A DNA stretch of 64,000 nucleotides from assembly GCF_947179515.1 (NCBI RefSeq), contig NC_067485.1, positions 3,114,154 through 3,178,153 of the forward strand. Direction: 5' to 3'. The notes beneath the pieces were generated by a model. It searched no databases. It saw nothing but the letters and a program-made list of their open reading frames with translations, and was not told the origin of the DNA. Below are positions 33,233 through 44,200 of this stretch, one piece after another (position 1 is the first letter of the stretch; each line of letters opens with the position of its first letter). The stretch is from Apodemus sylvaticus. Taxonomy: Eukaryota > Chordata > Mammalia > Rodentia > Muridae. Position numbers and translations under genes: made by a program.

Positions 33233-34263
33233 CTAGGATGGTGGCGTGTGCGCGCTCCCTGAGAGTGCTGGGAGAGTCTACTGGGCTAACAACCTCCTGG
33301 CCGGGTCAGCACACAGATGGCCCACCGAGCAGCCCAGGGCCTGGGGGCTGTCCAGGGCCTGGCCGTCTGAGACCCCTGCTATGTCCGCCTCGGGCTATGC
33401 CTGTTAGCTGGTTTGGTTTTGCCTGCTAGGTCTCTCTGGCTTCCCGTAGGCAAAATGGCGGTGGTGGGCAAACAGGCCCGGATAAACAACCTCCTGGCCG
33501 GGTCGGCACACAGGTGGCCCACCGAGTAGCCCAGGGCCTGGGGGCAGTCCAGGGCCTGACCGTCTGAGACCCCTGCTATGTCCGCCTCAGGCTATGCCTG
33601 TTAGCTGGTTTGGTTTTGTCTGCTGGGTCCCTCTGGCTTCCCTTAGGCAAAATGGCAGCGGTGCACGCTGGCCCGGGCAAACAAGCTCCTGGCTGGGTCG
33701 GCACACAGATGGCCCACCGAGCAACCCAGGACCTGGGGGCAGTCCAGGGCCTGACCGTCTGAGACCCCTGCTATGTCCGCCTCGGGCTATGCCTGTTAGC
33801 CTGTTTGGTTTTGCCTGCTAGGTCTCTCTGGCTTCCCTTAGGCAAAATGGCGGTGGTGTGGGCGTGCTGGCGGGGGGAGGGGAGGAACCTCCTGGCCGGG
33901 TTTGCACCCTGGTGGCCCCCCGATCAGCCCAGGGCCTGGATGCAGGCCAATGCCCGTTGGGCTTAGACCCCCGCGATGTTGGTCTCGGGTTATATTTGCG
34001 TACCTCAGTCTGATTTCTCTGGCGACCGAGAACCAATATGGAGGCCTCGTATCTGACTGGCAGGAGGCAGAGTTCTGGTGTGGCTTCTGTGTGGTGAAAG
34101 GCGCTGTAAATCCTCTGCTGCTCGCAGCCTGGATGGCCAGCGATGGCCAGTGGTCATGGGCGCAGGGTCTGCCTGGACCCTGTCCGCTTGGTTCTACTGC
34201 TGATGGCCCTTCCTCTGGACCAGCCGCTGCTGCTGCTGCCGCTGCTGCCGCTGCTCTTGTCCC
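33233..34263 (-). promoter_or_regulatory. L1 5' UTR promoter monomers, tandem ~195-bp units
   Basis: The unit core CAAAATGGCGGTGGTG (as seen on the + strand) recurs at 33,451, 33,648 and 33,843. A diverged unit lies near 33,233, and a CCAATATGG variant near 34,034 belongs to the outermost, partial unit. Spacing is 197, 195 and ~191 bp. Each unit has the ATGGCGG/GCCATTTTG motif of YY1 sites, which are known in L1 promoters. Units share text such as CCTGCTATGTCCGCCTC. A CTG-rich triplet run (34,227-34,256) marks the very 5' end. Subfamily not determined. Confidence 0.9.
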
Positions 34264-34277
34264 AGAAAGCCTTTTTC
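34264..34277. repeat. Target-site duplication, right copy, of the full-length L1
   Basis: AGAAAGCCTTTTTC, identical to 27,426-27,439. The ancient L1 sequence resumes directly after it. Confidence 0.95.
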
Positions 34278-34599
34278 TATTCCAATAAGTTCAAGGTCAT
34301 TCCCAACTTTCTTGTTTATCAAGTCAATGTTTCTGATTTTATATTGAGATCTTTGATATTATTAGACTTTTGTGCAGGGTGATAGAAATAGATCTACTTG
34401 CACTCAGTTTGACCAGGACCATGTGTTGAAGAAGCCCTCCTTTTGCCAGTATGTAATTCTGGCTTCTTTATCAAAAACTGCTTGTCCATATGTATGGGTA
34501 TTTATACCCAGATCTTCAATTATATTTGACAATTATTATATCTGTCTTTATGCCAATACCATTCATTGTTATTACTATACTGTAGTAAAAGAATTGTCC

Positions 34600-35305
34600 T
34601 TTCTTTTTGTAATTGAATATTTTATTTACAATTCAAATAATATCTCCTTTCCCAATTACTCCCCCAGAACCCTTATCGCATTTCCCCTTCCCCTACTTCA
34701 ATGAGCATATTCCTCCACTCACTCACCCACCCACTCCTGCCTCCCCACCCTGGTATTCCTCTATAATGTGGCATTGAGCCTTCACAGGACCGAAGGTCTC
34801 TCCTTCCATTGATGCTTGACAAGGTCTTCCTCTGCTAAACATGCAGCTGGAGCCATGGGTCCCTCTATGTGTTCTCTTTGGTTTGTGGTTTAGTCCCTGG
34901 GAGCTCTGGGGGAGTTGGTTGGTTGATATTGTTGTTCTTGCTATGAGGTTGCAAAGCTCTTCTGCTTCTTCAGTTCTCTCTCTAATTCCTCCATTGGGGA
35001 CACTGTGCTTAGTCCTTGGTTGGCTATAGTCATCTGCCTCTGTATTTGTCAGGCTGACAGAGCCTCTCATGAGACAGTTATATCAGGCTCCTGTTCAGCA
35101 TGCACTTCTTGTCCAGTGGCATGGGTTCCTTCTGGTCTGAGCCTGTGCCCTGAGCAGACCTTGGGTGCTGGCTCAGCACACAGTCCCACAGCACCCAGAG
35201 GAAGCTTGACTCCCATGTGCTCTAGCACACCCAGGATCATAGGTTAGGAGTCCACAACATCTGCTCCAAAACTAATAGTAACTGGTACACTTGGATCCAT
35301 GAATG
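34600..35305 (-). mobile_element. Old L1 (Lx-like) 3' fragment inside the ancient L1
   Basis: A minus-strand 3' UTR-type sequence of an old rodent L1 starts with an AT-rich tail complement at ~34,600. Near-copies of AGAATTG(T/C)CCTTTC at 34,588-34,601 and 35,311-35,324 flank it and look like a diverged target-site duplication. The ancient L1 resumes after it. It contains no ORF2 domain. Confidence 0.75.
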
Positions 35306-36244
35306 CAGGAGAATTGCCCTTTCAATGTTCTGTGAGGAATTGTGTGGAATTTTGAAGAGGAGTGCACTAAAGCTCTAGTAAGTATGGTAGCCATTTTTAC
35401 TATGTGAATTCTATTGATCTATAAGCATGGAAGATTTTTTTCATCTTCTGACATCTTTAATTTATTTTTATTTTACACCTCAGTCACAGCTTTCACTCCA
35501 TCCTCTCCCCCCATTCCCATTGCTCTCCTCCACCACTTTTTCTCCCTTTTCTCAGAAAAGGTGCAGACTCCCATGGATATCATCCAGACTTGGCATATCA
35601 TACTTCAGTAAGACTAGATCCATTGCCTTCTATTAAAGTCACAGAAGACAGCCCAGTTAGGAGAAAGGTACCTAAAGGCAGCTAATGTAGTCAGAGACAG
35701 CCAATGCTCCTGTTTTAGGAGACATACATGAAGACCCAGGTACACATGTGTTACATATGTGCAAAGGGCCTATGTCCATCTCATGCTTGTTCCCTGTTTG
35801 ACACCTCAGTGTTCAGGAGCCCCTATTGGCCTAGGTTCCTTCATTCTGTAGGTTTTCTTCGAGTGTCCTTGACCCCTCTGGCTCCTTCTATTGTTTCTCT
35901 CCCTCTTCCACAAGATTCCCTGAGCTCCAATGAATGTTTAGCTGTGGTTCTCTACTTCAGTTTTTATCAGTTGCTGGGTAACACCTCTCTGATGACAGTT
36001 ATGCCAGGCTCCTATATGCAATTGTAGCAGAATATCATTAATAGTGTCATAGCATGAGCTGCAACCTGGGCCAGTCATTTGTTCTAAAACTGTTCTATCT
36101 TTTACCCTGCACATCTTGTATTCAGGGCAAATTGTGGATTTAAGGTATGTGGCTGAGATGCTGTTCCAATTCCTCAGTGGACGACTTGCCTGGTTACAGT
36201 AGATGGCTGTTTCAGGCTCCATATCTGCCATTGCTAGGAGTCTT

Positions 36245-39200
36245 TTTTGTATCTTATTCATTTACATTCCAAATGCTTTCCCCTTTCCCTGTCTCCCCTC
36301 CCCATATGTCCTATAAGCCCTCTTCTCTCCACCCATTCTCCAATCACACCCCTCCCATTTCTCTGTCCTGGTACTCCCCTACAATTCTGGATCAAGCCTT
36401 TCCAGGACCAGGGTTCTCTCCTTCCTTCTTCATGGGAATCATTTGATATGCTAATTGTGTCTTGAGCATTCAGAGCTTCTGGGCTAATTAATATCCTCTT
36501 ATCAGTGATTGCATTCCATATGTATTCATTTGTGATTGGGTTACCTCACTTAGCATGATACTTTCCAGTTCCAACCATTTGCCTAAAAATTTCATGAATT
36601 CATTATTTTTAATTGCAGAGTAGTATTCCATTGTGTAAATATACCACATTTTCTGTATCCATTCCTACATTGAGGGACATCTGGGTTCTTTCCAGCTTCT
36701 GGCTATTATAAATAGCACTGCTATGAACATAGTGGAGTATGTATCCTTATTAATTCTGGGGAATCCTCTGGGTATATGCCCAGGAGTGGTACAGCAGGGT
36801 CCTCAGGAAGTGTCATGTCGCGTTTTCTGAGGATTTCCAGAGTGGTTGTACCATCTTACAATCCCAACAGCAGTGGAGGAGTTTTCCTCTTTGTCAGCAT
36901 CCTCCCCAACACCTGCTGTCTCCTGACTTTTTTTTTAATTTGATAGATTAATTATTTACATTTCAAGTGAGTTTCCCTTTCCTGGATCCCCCCTCCCCAA
37001 AAGTCCCAAAGACCTCTTCCCTCCATCTGTTTTCCAATCCACCCCTTCCCACTTCCCTGTTCTTGTATTCCCAGCAGTGCTGCACTGATCTTTTCCAGGA
37101 CCGGGGGTCACTCCATCCTTCTTCTTGGGCATCAATTGATATGTGCACTGTGTCTTGGGTATTCCAAGCTTCTAGGCTAATATCCATTTATCAGTGAGTG
37201 CATACCATGAATCTTCTTTTGAGACTAGGTTACCTCACTTAGGATGATGTTCTCCAGTTCCATCCATTTGTCTAAGAATAGACCGACTTCCAGAATGGTA
37301 GTACCAGCTCGCAACCCCACAAGCAGTGGAGGAGTGCAACCCCACAAGCAGTGGAGGAGTTCCTCTCCCTCCACAACCTTGCCAGCACCTGTTTTTTCCT
37401 GATGTTTTGATCTTAGCCATTCTGACTGGTGTGAGGTGAAATCTCAGGGTTACTTTGATTTCCATTTCCCTGATGAATAAGGATGTTGAAAATTTCTTTA
37501 GGTGCTTCTCAGCCATTTGATATTCCTCAGGTGAAATTAGTTTGTTTAGCTCTGTACCCCATTTTTAAGGGGGATATTTGGCTCTCTGGAGTCTACCTTC
37601 TTGAGTTCTTTGTATATCTTGGATATAAGCCTTCTGTTGGATGGAGTGTTGGTAAAAATCTTTTCCAAATTTGTTGGTTGCCATTTTGTCCTTTGGACAA
37701 TGTCCTTTGCCTTACAGAAATTTTGTATGAAGTCCCATTTGTCATTTCTTGATCTTAGAGCATAAGCTATTGGTGTTCTGTTGAGGAAATTTTCCCCTGT
37801 GCTCATATCCTTAAGGGTCTTCCCCAGTTTCTTTTCTATTAGTTTCAGTGCATCTGGTTTTATGTGGATGTTCTTGATCCACTTGGAGTTGAGCTTAGTA
37901 CACGGAGATAAGAATGGATCAATTTGCATTCTTTTGCATGCTGACCTCCAGTTGAACCAGCACCATTTGTTGAAGAGGCTATCTTTTTTCCGCTGGATGG
38001 TTGTAGCTCCTTTATCAAAGATCTTTATCAAAGGAACCCATAATTCTGTGGGTTCATTTCGAGATCAATTCTATTCCATTGAACGACTTGCCTGTCACTG
38101 TTAAACTCAGGGGCAAAATCAACCAAGATGAAACAAAAAGAACTACACAAAGAGTCAACAAAATGATGAGCTGGTTCGTTGAGAAAATCAGCAAGATAGA
38201 TAAACCTTTAGCCAGACTAACCAGAGGGCACAGAAACAGTATATAAATTAACAAAATCAGAAATGAAAAGGGCGATATAACAAGAGAAACTGAGGAAATC
38301 CAAAAAAGTATCACATCCTGCTACAAAAGCCTATACTCAACAAAACTGGAAAATCTGGAGGAAATGGCCAATTTCCTAGACAGATAGCAATTACCAAAAT
38401 TTAATCAGGATTGGATAGACCATCTAAATGGACCTATAACCCCTAAAGGAATAGAAGCGGTCATTGACAGTCTCCCAACTAAAAAACGCACAGGACCAGA
38501 TGGCTTTAGTGCAGAATTCTATCAGCAATTCAAAGGAGACCTAATGCCAATACTCTTCAAACTATTCCACAAAATAGAAACAGAAGGAACATTACCCAAC
38601 TAATTCTATGAAGCCACAATTTTGCTGATACCAAAACCACACAAAGATCCAACAAAAAGGAGAACCTTAGACCAATTTCCCTTATGAATATCGATGCAAA
38701 ACTACTCAATAAAATTCTTGCCAACCGAATCCAAGGACACATCAAAACAATCATTCATCATGATCAAGTAGGCTTCATCCCAGGAATACAGGGATGGTCC
38801 AATATATGGAAATTCATCAATGTAATCCACTACATAAACGAACTCAGAAAAAAAAAACCCACATGGTTATTTCGTTAGATGCTGAAAAGGCATTTGATAA
38901 AATTCAGCATCCTTTCATGTTAAAGGTCTTGGAAAGAATAGGAATCCAAGACCCATACCTAAACATGATAAAAGCAATATACAGCAAACCAGTAGCCAAC
39001 ATCAAACTAAATGGAGAGAAACTTGAAGCAATCCCACTAAAATCAGGGACTAGACAAGGCTGCCCCCTCTCTGCATATCTTTTCAATATCAAAGAATATA
39101 TTTGAAGTCCTAGCTAGAGCAATTAGACAACATAAGGAGATCAAAGGAATACAAATTGGAAAGGAAGAGGTCAAACTATCACTATTTGCAGATGATATGA

Positions 39201-39466
39201 TAGTATACTTAAGTGACCCAAAAAACTCCATCAGAGAAATCCTACAGCTGATAAATAGCTCTCAAGCAAATCAATTGCCTTCCTGTACTCAAAGGATAAG
39301 CAGGCTGGGAAGGAAATTAGGGAAATGACACCCTTCACAATAGCCACAAACAATATAAAGTATATTGGTGTGACTCTAACCAAACAAATATAATATCTGT
39401 ATGACAAGAACTTCAGGTCTGAAGAAGGAAATGAAAGAAAACCTCAGAAAATCGAAAAATCTTCCA
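36245..39466 (-). mobile_element. L1 insertion with inverted 5' segment (twin priming) and a second L1 tail
   Basis: Flanked by TGCTAGGAGTCTT at 36,232-36,244 and 39,467-39,479. From the left there is an L1 3' end (36,245-36,927), then a second L1 3' UTR with T-run (36,928-~37,280), then ORF2 C-terminal to mid sequence on the minus strand to about 38,100. At 38,102 the strand flips: 38,102-39,466 is ORF2 in + orientation, covering the pre-RT region to just past the RT core. The inverted part abuts the target-site duplication, as twin priming predicts. Confidence 0.75.
38102..39466 (+). pseudogene. Inverted L1 ORF2 segment (RT region), broken
   Basis: Aligns with 1,194-~2,580 of the first L1. 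Stops and indels break the frame (for example TAA at 38,600 and a gap near 39,095). FADDM is encoded near 39,185-39,200. Only the middle of ORF2 is present, with opposite strand to the neighbouring 37,281-38,100 piece. Confidence 0.88.
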
Positions 39467-40021
39467 TGCTAGGAGTCTTAAGTAGGGTCACTCTCATAGA
39501 TTCCTAGGAGTTTCTATTTTCCTAGTTTTCTAGCTTGTCCAAGAGATGTCTGCTACCCAATATAGTTGTCTCTCTTTACTGTTTCCCTCTAACCTCTCTA
39601 CACATCTTATCTCCATTTCCTATCTCTGGTTTTTTCCCCAGTAAATCCTCTTCATCCATCCTCCCATGATGTCTAGTCTATTTCCTCTTCTCAGTGAGAT
39701 TCAAGCCTTTGCCCGTGGTCTGTCCTTCTTCCTTAGCATCTGTGGATGTGTGGTTTGTAGCACAGTTATCCTGCACTTTATGAATAATATCCACTCATAA
39801 ATGTGTACACACCATGGTTCTCATTCTGGGATGATTGAACTCCCTCAATATTGTTTCTGCTTGTGCCCACCATTAGTTGCAAATTTCACAATGTCATTGT
39901 TTTTGATGGTCTGTAAATACTCCATTGTGTACCATATTTTCTTTATCTACTCAATAATCATTCAAATTGATCCAGCACTAGCTGGAGCTCATTCCTACCC
40001 CAGTTTTCTGGGTTCCCAATG

Positions 40022-40060
40022 TAAAACAGATACACACAGACACACAGAAACACAGACACA

Positions 40061-40109
<49 letters not shown>
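40022..40109. repeat. (CA)n microsatellite
   Basis: Interrupted ACAGACACA repeats, then a pure CA run at about 40,062-40,109. Confidence 0.95.
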
Positions 40110-40111
<2 letters not shown>

Positions 40112-40131
40112 TCTATATTTTAATTTGCCTT

Positions 40132-40758
40132 AAAAGTTGTTGGAGCCATTACTTCCAGAAGATCCTGCTATACCACTCCTGGGCATATACCCAGAGGATT
40201 CCCCACCATGTAATAAGGATACATGCTCTACTATGTTCATAGCAGCCCTATTTATAATTGCCAGATGCTGGAAAGAACCCAGGTATCCCTCAACAGAAGA
40301 GTGGATGCAAAAAATGTGGTATATATACACAATGGAGTACTATTCAACCATTAGAAACAATGAATTCATGAAATTCTTAGGCAAATGGATGGAGCTGGAG
40401 AACATCATACTAAGTGAGGTAACCCAGACTCAAAAGATGAATCAAGGTATGCACTCACTAATAAGTGGATATTAACCTAGAAAACTGGAATACCAAAAAT
40501 ATAATCCACACATCAAATGAGGTACAAGAAGAATGGAGGAGTGGCCCCTTGTTCAGGAAAGACTCAGTGAAGCAGTATAGGGCAAAACCAGAACAGGGAA
40601 GTGGGAAGGGTTGGGTGGGAAAACAGAGGGAGTGAAGGGAGCTGATGAGACTTTTGGGGAGTGGGGGTCTAGAAAAGGGGAAATCATTTGAAATGTAAAT
40701 AAAAAATATATCGAATAAAAAAATAATAATAAAAAAAAAGAAAAAAAAGTTGTTGGAG
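40132..40758 (+). mobile_element. 5'-truncated young L1 with target-site duplication
   Basis: The direct repeat AAAAGTTGTTGGAG lies at 40,132-40,145 and 40,745-40,758. Between them is the L1 ORF2 C-terminus (open at 40,137-40,475), the 3' UTR and an A-rich tail. The repeat's left end merges with the A-tail, so its length may be 10-14 bp. High similarity to 3,670-4,240 suggests a young insertion. Confidence 0.93.
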
Positions 40759-41044
40759 TACTGTGGGGACGTTCTTCCCCGGCTCTTACATATTTACCAA
40801 CATTTCTTTCTGTTGTGTACTTCTCAAGCATTGCAACTACTCCTCTCCCTGCATGGAGGCTTTCCTTTCTGCGCTGGAATCCTAAAGTCCTACCTCAGTC
40901 TCTCTGGTCTGTAATAGGCTTCCAGCAATTTGTTTACTAATCATAACCAACTGGGGAGGAGCTATCCTCAGAATCTCACATATGTATTTTCACACAATTT
41001 GGAGATCCAATTACCCCAATACATGTAGCATTAGACCAAATCCA
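40759..41044. other. Non-L1 sequence, possibly LTR-derived
   Basis: About 285 bp between the truncated L1 and the resumption of the ancient L1. CT-rich and LTR-like in feel, but I cannot name a family. Confidence 0.3.
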
Positions 41045-41819
41045 CAACAAGATATTTTATATTATTTGTGGCTATCACGAAGGGTATTGTTTCTCTAATT
41101 TCTTTCTAGCCTGTTTACTATGTACATAAAGGAAAACTACTGATTTGTTTGAATTAATTTGACATTCAGTCACTATGCTAAAGTTGTTTATTATCTATAG
41201 GAATTTTCTGGTAGAATTTGTATCACCGATCTCTTCATGACTTTTATAATGAAGGGATGCTGGATTTTGTTCAAGACTTTTCAGCACATACTGAGATGGT
41301 CATCTGCTATTTTTCTTTCAGTTTTCTTATATGGCAAGTTACATTGATAGATTTTTTTAATGTTATACCATCCCTGTATCCTTGGGATGAACCTTACTTG
41401 TTCTTGGTAGATGAATTTCTTGATGTGTTCTTAAATTCAGTTTGCAAATGTCTTGTTGAGTATATTTGCATCTATGTTCATAGGGGATATTGGTCTAAAA
41501 TTCTCTTTCTTTTTTGGATCTTTCTGTGGTTTAGGCATCAGTGTAACAGTGGCCTCATAGAATAAAATTGGCAATGTTCTTGTGTGTGTTTTTAATGGAA
41601 TATTGAGGATTAATAGTATCAGCTTTTCTTTGAAATTCTGTTCATATTCTGTGATAAACCCATCTGGTCATAGGCTTTTTTTTTTGGTTGGAAGATTTTG
41701 ATTTCTTAATTGTTCTTTTTTTGTCTAATTTATTGATTTCAGCCCTGAGTTTGATTATTGCCTGTTGTCTCCTCCATTTACCTGGTACTTTTTGCTTCTT
41801 TTAGTTCTAGAGGGTTTTT

Positions 41820-41935
41820 TTTTTCTCGAGACAGGGTTTCTCTGTGTAGCCCTGGCTGTCCTGGAACTCACTCTGTAGACCAGGCTGGCCTCGAACTCAG
41901 AAATCCGCCTGCCTCTGCCTCCCAAGTGCTGGGAT
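41820..41935 (-). mobile_element. B1 SINE, 5'-truncated
   Basis: The minus strand has the B1 body from ATCCCAGCACTTGGG to CCCTGTCTCGAG with a short A-tail. The first ~30 bp of B1 are missing. It sits inside the ancient L1 ORF2 remnant. Confidence 0.93.
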
Positions 41936-42649
41936 CTTTCTGTTGTTTCTGTTCTTATAATATACACTGGTTTATTTTTATTTTTTGAATCCATTAATGC
42001 TAGTTCTTTATTGAATATGTGGTTACTTTTGGAGATGGCTCTGTGAATTTCTGAGAAGAATGTATATTTTTTTTGTGCTTGAGTCAAATGTTCTGTAGAT
42101 ACATGTTAGGTTCATTTTATTCACAACATTTTATTTTCATCATGCTTTGTTTGGTATCTGTCTGGATGACTTTTTCAATTTTGAGAGCAGTGTTGAAGGC
42201 TCCTTCTATTAATATTGGGCATCATAAATTGATGTAAACTTTAGTAATGTTTCTTTTACCAGTGTGGGTACCTTTGTATTTTGGGTATATATATTAAGAA
42301 CTGAGACATCATATTGTTGGGGTTTACCTTTGATGAGTGTAAAGTGTCCTTCCCCATCTCTTTCAATTAATTTTAGTAAAAAGTTTATTTTATGAGATGT
42401 AAGAATGACAACTCCAGCTTATTTCTTGGGTCCACTTTCTAGCTAAATCTCTTTTCCAGACTTTAATTCTGAGATAATGGCCATCTTGCTGCTGACATAT
42501 GTTTCTTGTATATAGCAGAAAGATGTATCATTTTTTATGGCATTCATTCAGTTAGTCCTTGTCTTTTTATTGATTAATTGAGTCCAAAGATGTTGAGAGA
42601 TATTAATGACCAATGATTGTTAGTTCATGTTATTTTGATGTTGATGGTA

Positions 42650-42652
42650 GGA

Positions 42653-42691
<39 letters not shown>

Positions 42692-42790
42692 AGTGTCTGT
42701 GTATGTACATGTGAGTTCATATTTATATATGTACATGTGAGTGCATGTGTGTGTATGTACATCTGAGTGCATGTGTGTGTGCATATGTAT
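42650..42790. repeat. GT-rich microsatellite
   Basis: A (GT)n run at 42,657-42,692 followed by imperfect TGTGTATGTACATGTGAGTGCA repeats, in the spacer between the old L1 ORF2 and ORF1. Confidence 0.9.
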
Positions 42791-44200
42791 GCAAGAGTGT
42801 TTTCATTTGTTTGGTTTTAATGGTGTGGGATTGAGTATTTCCCAAGTTTTTCTGTGTGTAATTAGTCTATTTGGGTCAGAAAGTTTCTTGTAGTATCTTA
42901 TGTAAGGCTGAACTTACAGGTATATAGTAATTATTTTTTTCAGGAAACATCTTGCTTTTCCCCGCCTATGTTGATTAAAACTTTTGCTCTATATAATAGT
43001 CTGGGCTGATATTTGTGTTCTTTCATGATATACAACATTTATGCCCAGCTCCTTGCTGATTTTAGGGTGTCTGTTGAGAAGTTGGTTGTAATTCTGATAG
43101 ATTTGCTTGCGTCTGTATGTTACTTAGCTTTTTCCTCTTGCAGCTTTTAACATTCCTTTTGTGTGCTTTGTATATTTAGTGTTTTGATTATTATGTGGTG
43201 TGAAGGTTTCCTTAGTGTTCCAACCGATTTGGTGTTCTGTAAACTTCTTGTAAATTTATAGGCATATCTTTTTGTAGGTTGGGGAAATTTTCCTCTATGA
43301 TATTTCTGAAAATATTTTCTGGACCCTAGAGTTGGAAGTCTTTTCCTTTTTCTATTATTATTCTTAGGTTTGCTCTTTTCACGGTGTCCCAGATATTTTG
43401 GATGTTTTGTGTCAGGACCTTTTTAGATTTTACATTTTCTTTGATTTTTGTATTGATTTTTTCAATTGTATCTTCTATGCCTGATATTTTCTCTTCTTTC
43501 TCTTGTATTCTGTAGTTATGCTTGAGTCTATAATTCTGTTCACTTCTCTATATTTTCCATCTCCAGGATTCTCTTAATCCATATTTTTTATTGCTTCAAT
43601 TTCCATTTTTATGTCTTCACCGGCATTATTCCTTTCTTTTACCTGCTTGTGTTTCAATGTATTTATTAAAGGAATCAATTCATTCATTACCTCTTTAAAG
43701 GATTCTATCATATTTTTAACAATTGATTTAAGGTTACCTCTTTTTGCTTTGGCTATGTTAAGATATCTAGGACTGTGTGTATCTGGGTTCTGGTGGCACC
43801 ATATTGCTCTGGATCTTGATTACGTTGTTATGCTGCCCTTCAGCCATTTGATTGTCTCTGGTGTTGGCTGAATGTTCCTGATGCTGACAGGACTCTCCTT
43901 AGAGGTGGGCAGAATCCTGGGCCTAACAGTGGAGTTCTGGGAACAGCATGCTCCTCATCTCTACTGGCTGTACTCCACAAGTCTTCAGAATGTGAGACAG
44001 AGGTCTGTGTCTGATGATGGAGCTTAGGAGACAGTGCTCAGTTCACTTCTGTTGGATGTGCCCCAGGTGGACCAGTCAGGCAGGGGACACGTAGGCAGAA
44101 GTCTATCTTGGGTATCCGTGAGGCCTCACAGGTTTTAATGCTCCTGCAGTTCTTCTTGTGACTAAAGGTGTTGGAATACAGTGGGACACTGTGAATCTTA

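Larger units (their letters stand above)
27440..34263 (-). mobile_element. Full-length L1 with promoter monomers and 14-bp target-site duplication
   Basis: This is a 6.8-kb element read right to left: 5' UTR monomers (34,263-33,233), non-monomeric 5' UTR, ORF1 (32,827-31,601), ORF2 (31,539-~27,711), 3' UTR and A-tail (T-run at 27,443-27,468). The direct repeat AGAAAGCCTTTTTC occurs exactly at 27,426-27,439 and 34,264-34,277, at both element ends, so the boundaries are firm. It inserted into the ancient L1 described above. It is nearly identical in coding regions to the L1 at 1-4,241, but both reading frames carry disabling changes. Confidence 0.97.
35456..40021 (-). mobile_element. Old L1 3' end, itself split by a younger L1
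   Basis: Pieces 35,456-36,244 and 39,480-~40,021 read as one old L1 3' UTR and ORF2 end on the minus strand. The gap (36,245-39,466) is filled by a rearranged L1 flanked by TGCTAGGAGTCTT repeats. The right piece ends in typical L1 C-terminal ORF2 text (CTCCATTGTGTACCATATTTTC near 39,918). A (CA)n tract follows. Confidence 0.7.
25405..44200 (-). mobile_element. Ancient L1 split into pieces by nested insertions
   Basis: Five minus-strand pieces follow one another in the correct order of a single L1: 25,405-25,574 (ORF2 C-terminal part), 27,315-27,439, 34,264-~34,600, 35,306-35,455, and 41,045-~44,200 (ORF2 RT and endonuclease, ORF1, 5' UTR). Each gap holds a younger element, and the L1 text resumes after each where it broke off, for example CTTTTGCCTTACAG at 27,350 and AAGATATTTTATATT at 41,045. 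The pieces are all equally diverged from the younger L1 in the window. B1 and GT repeats also interrupt the last piece. All coding frames are broken. Confidence 0.8.
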
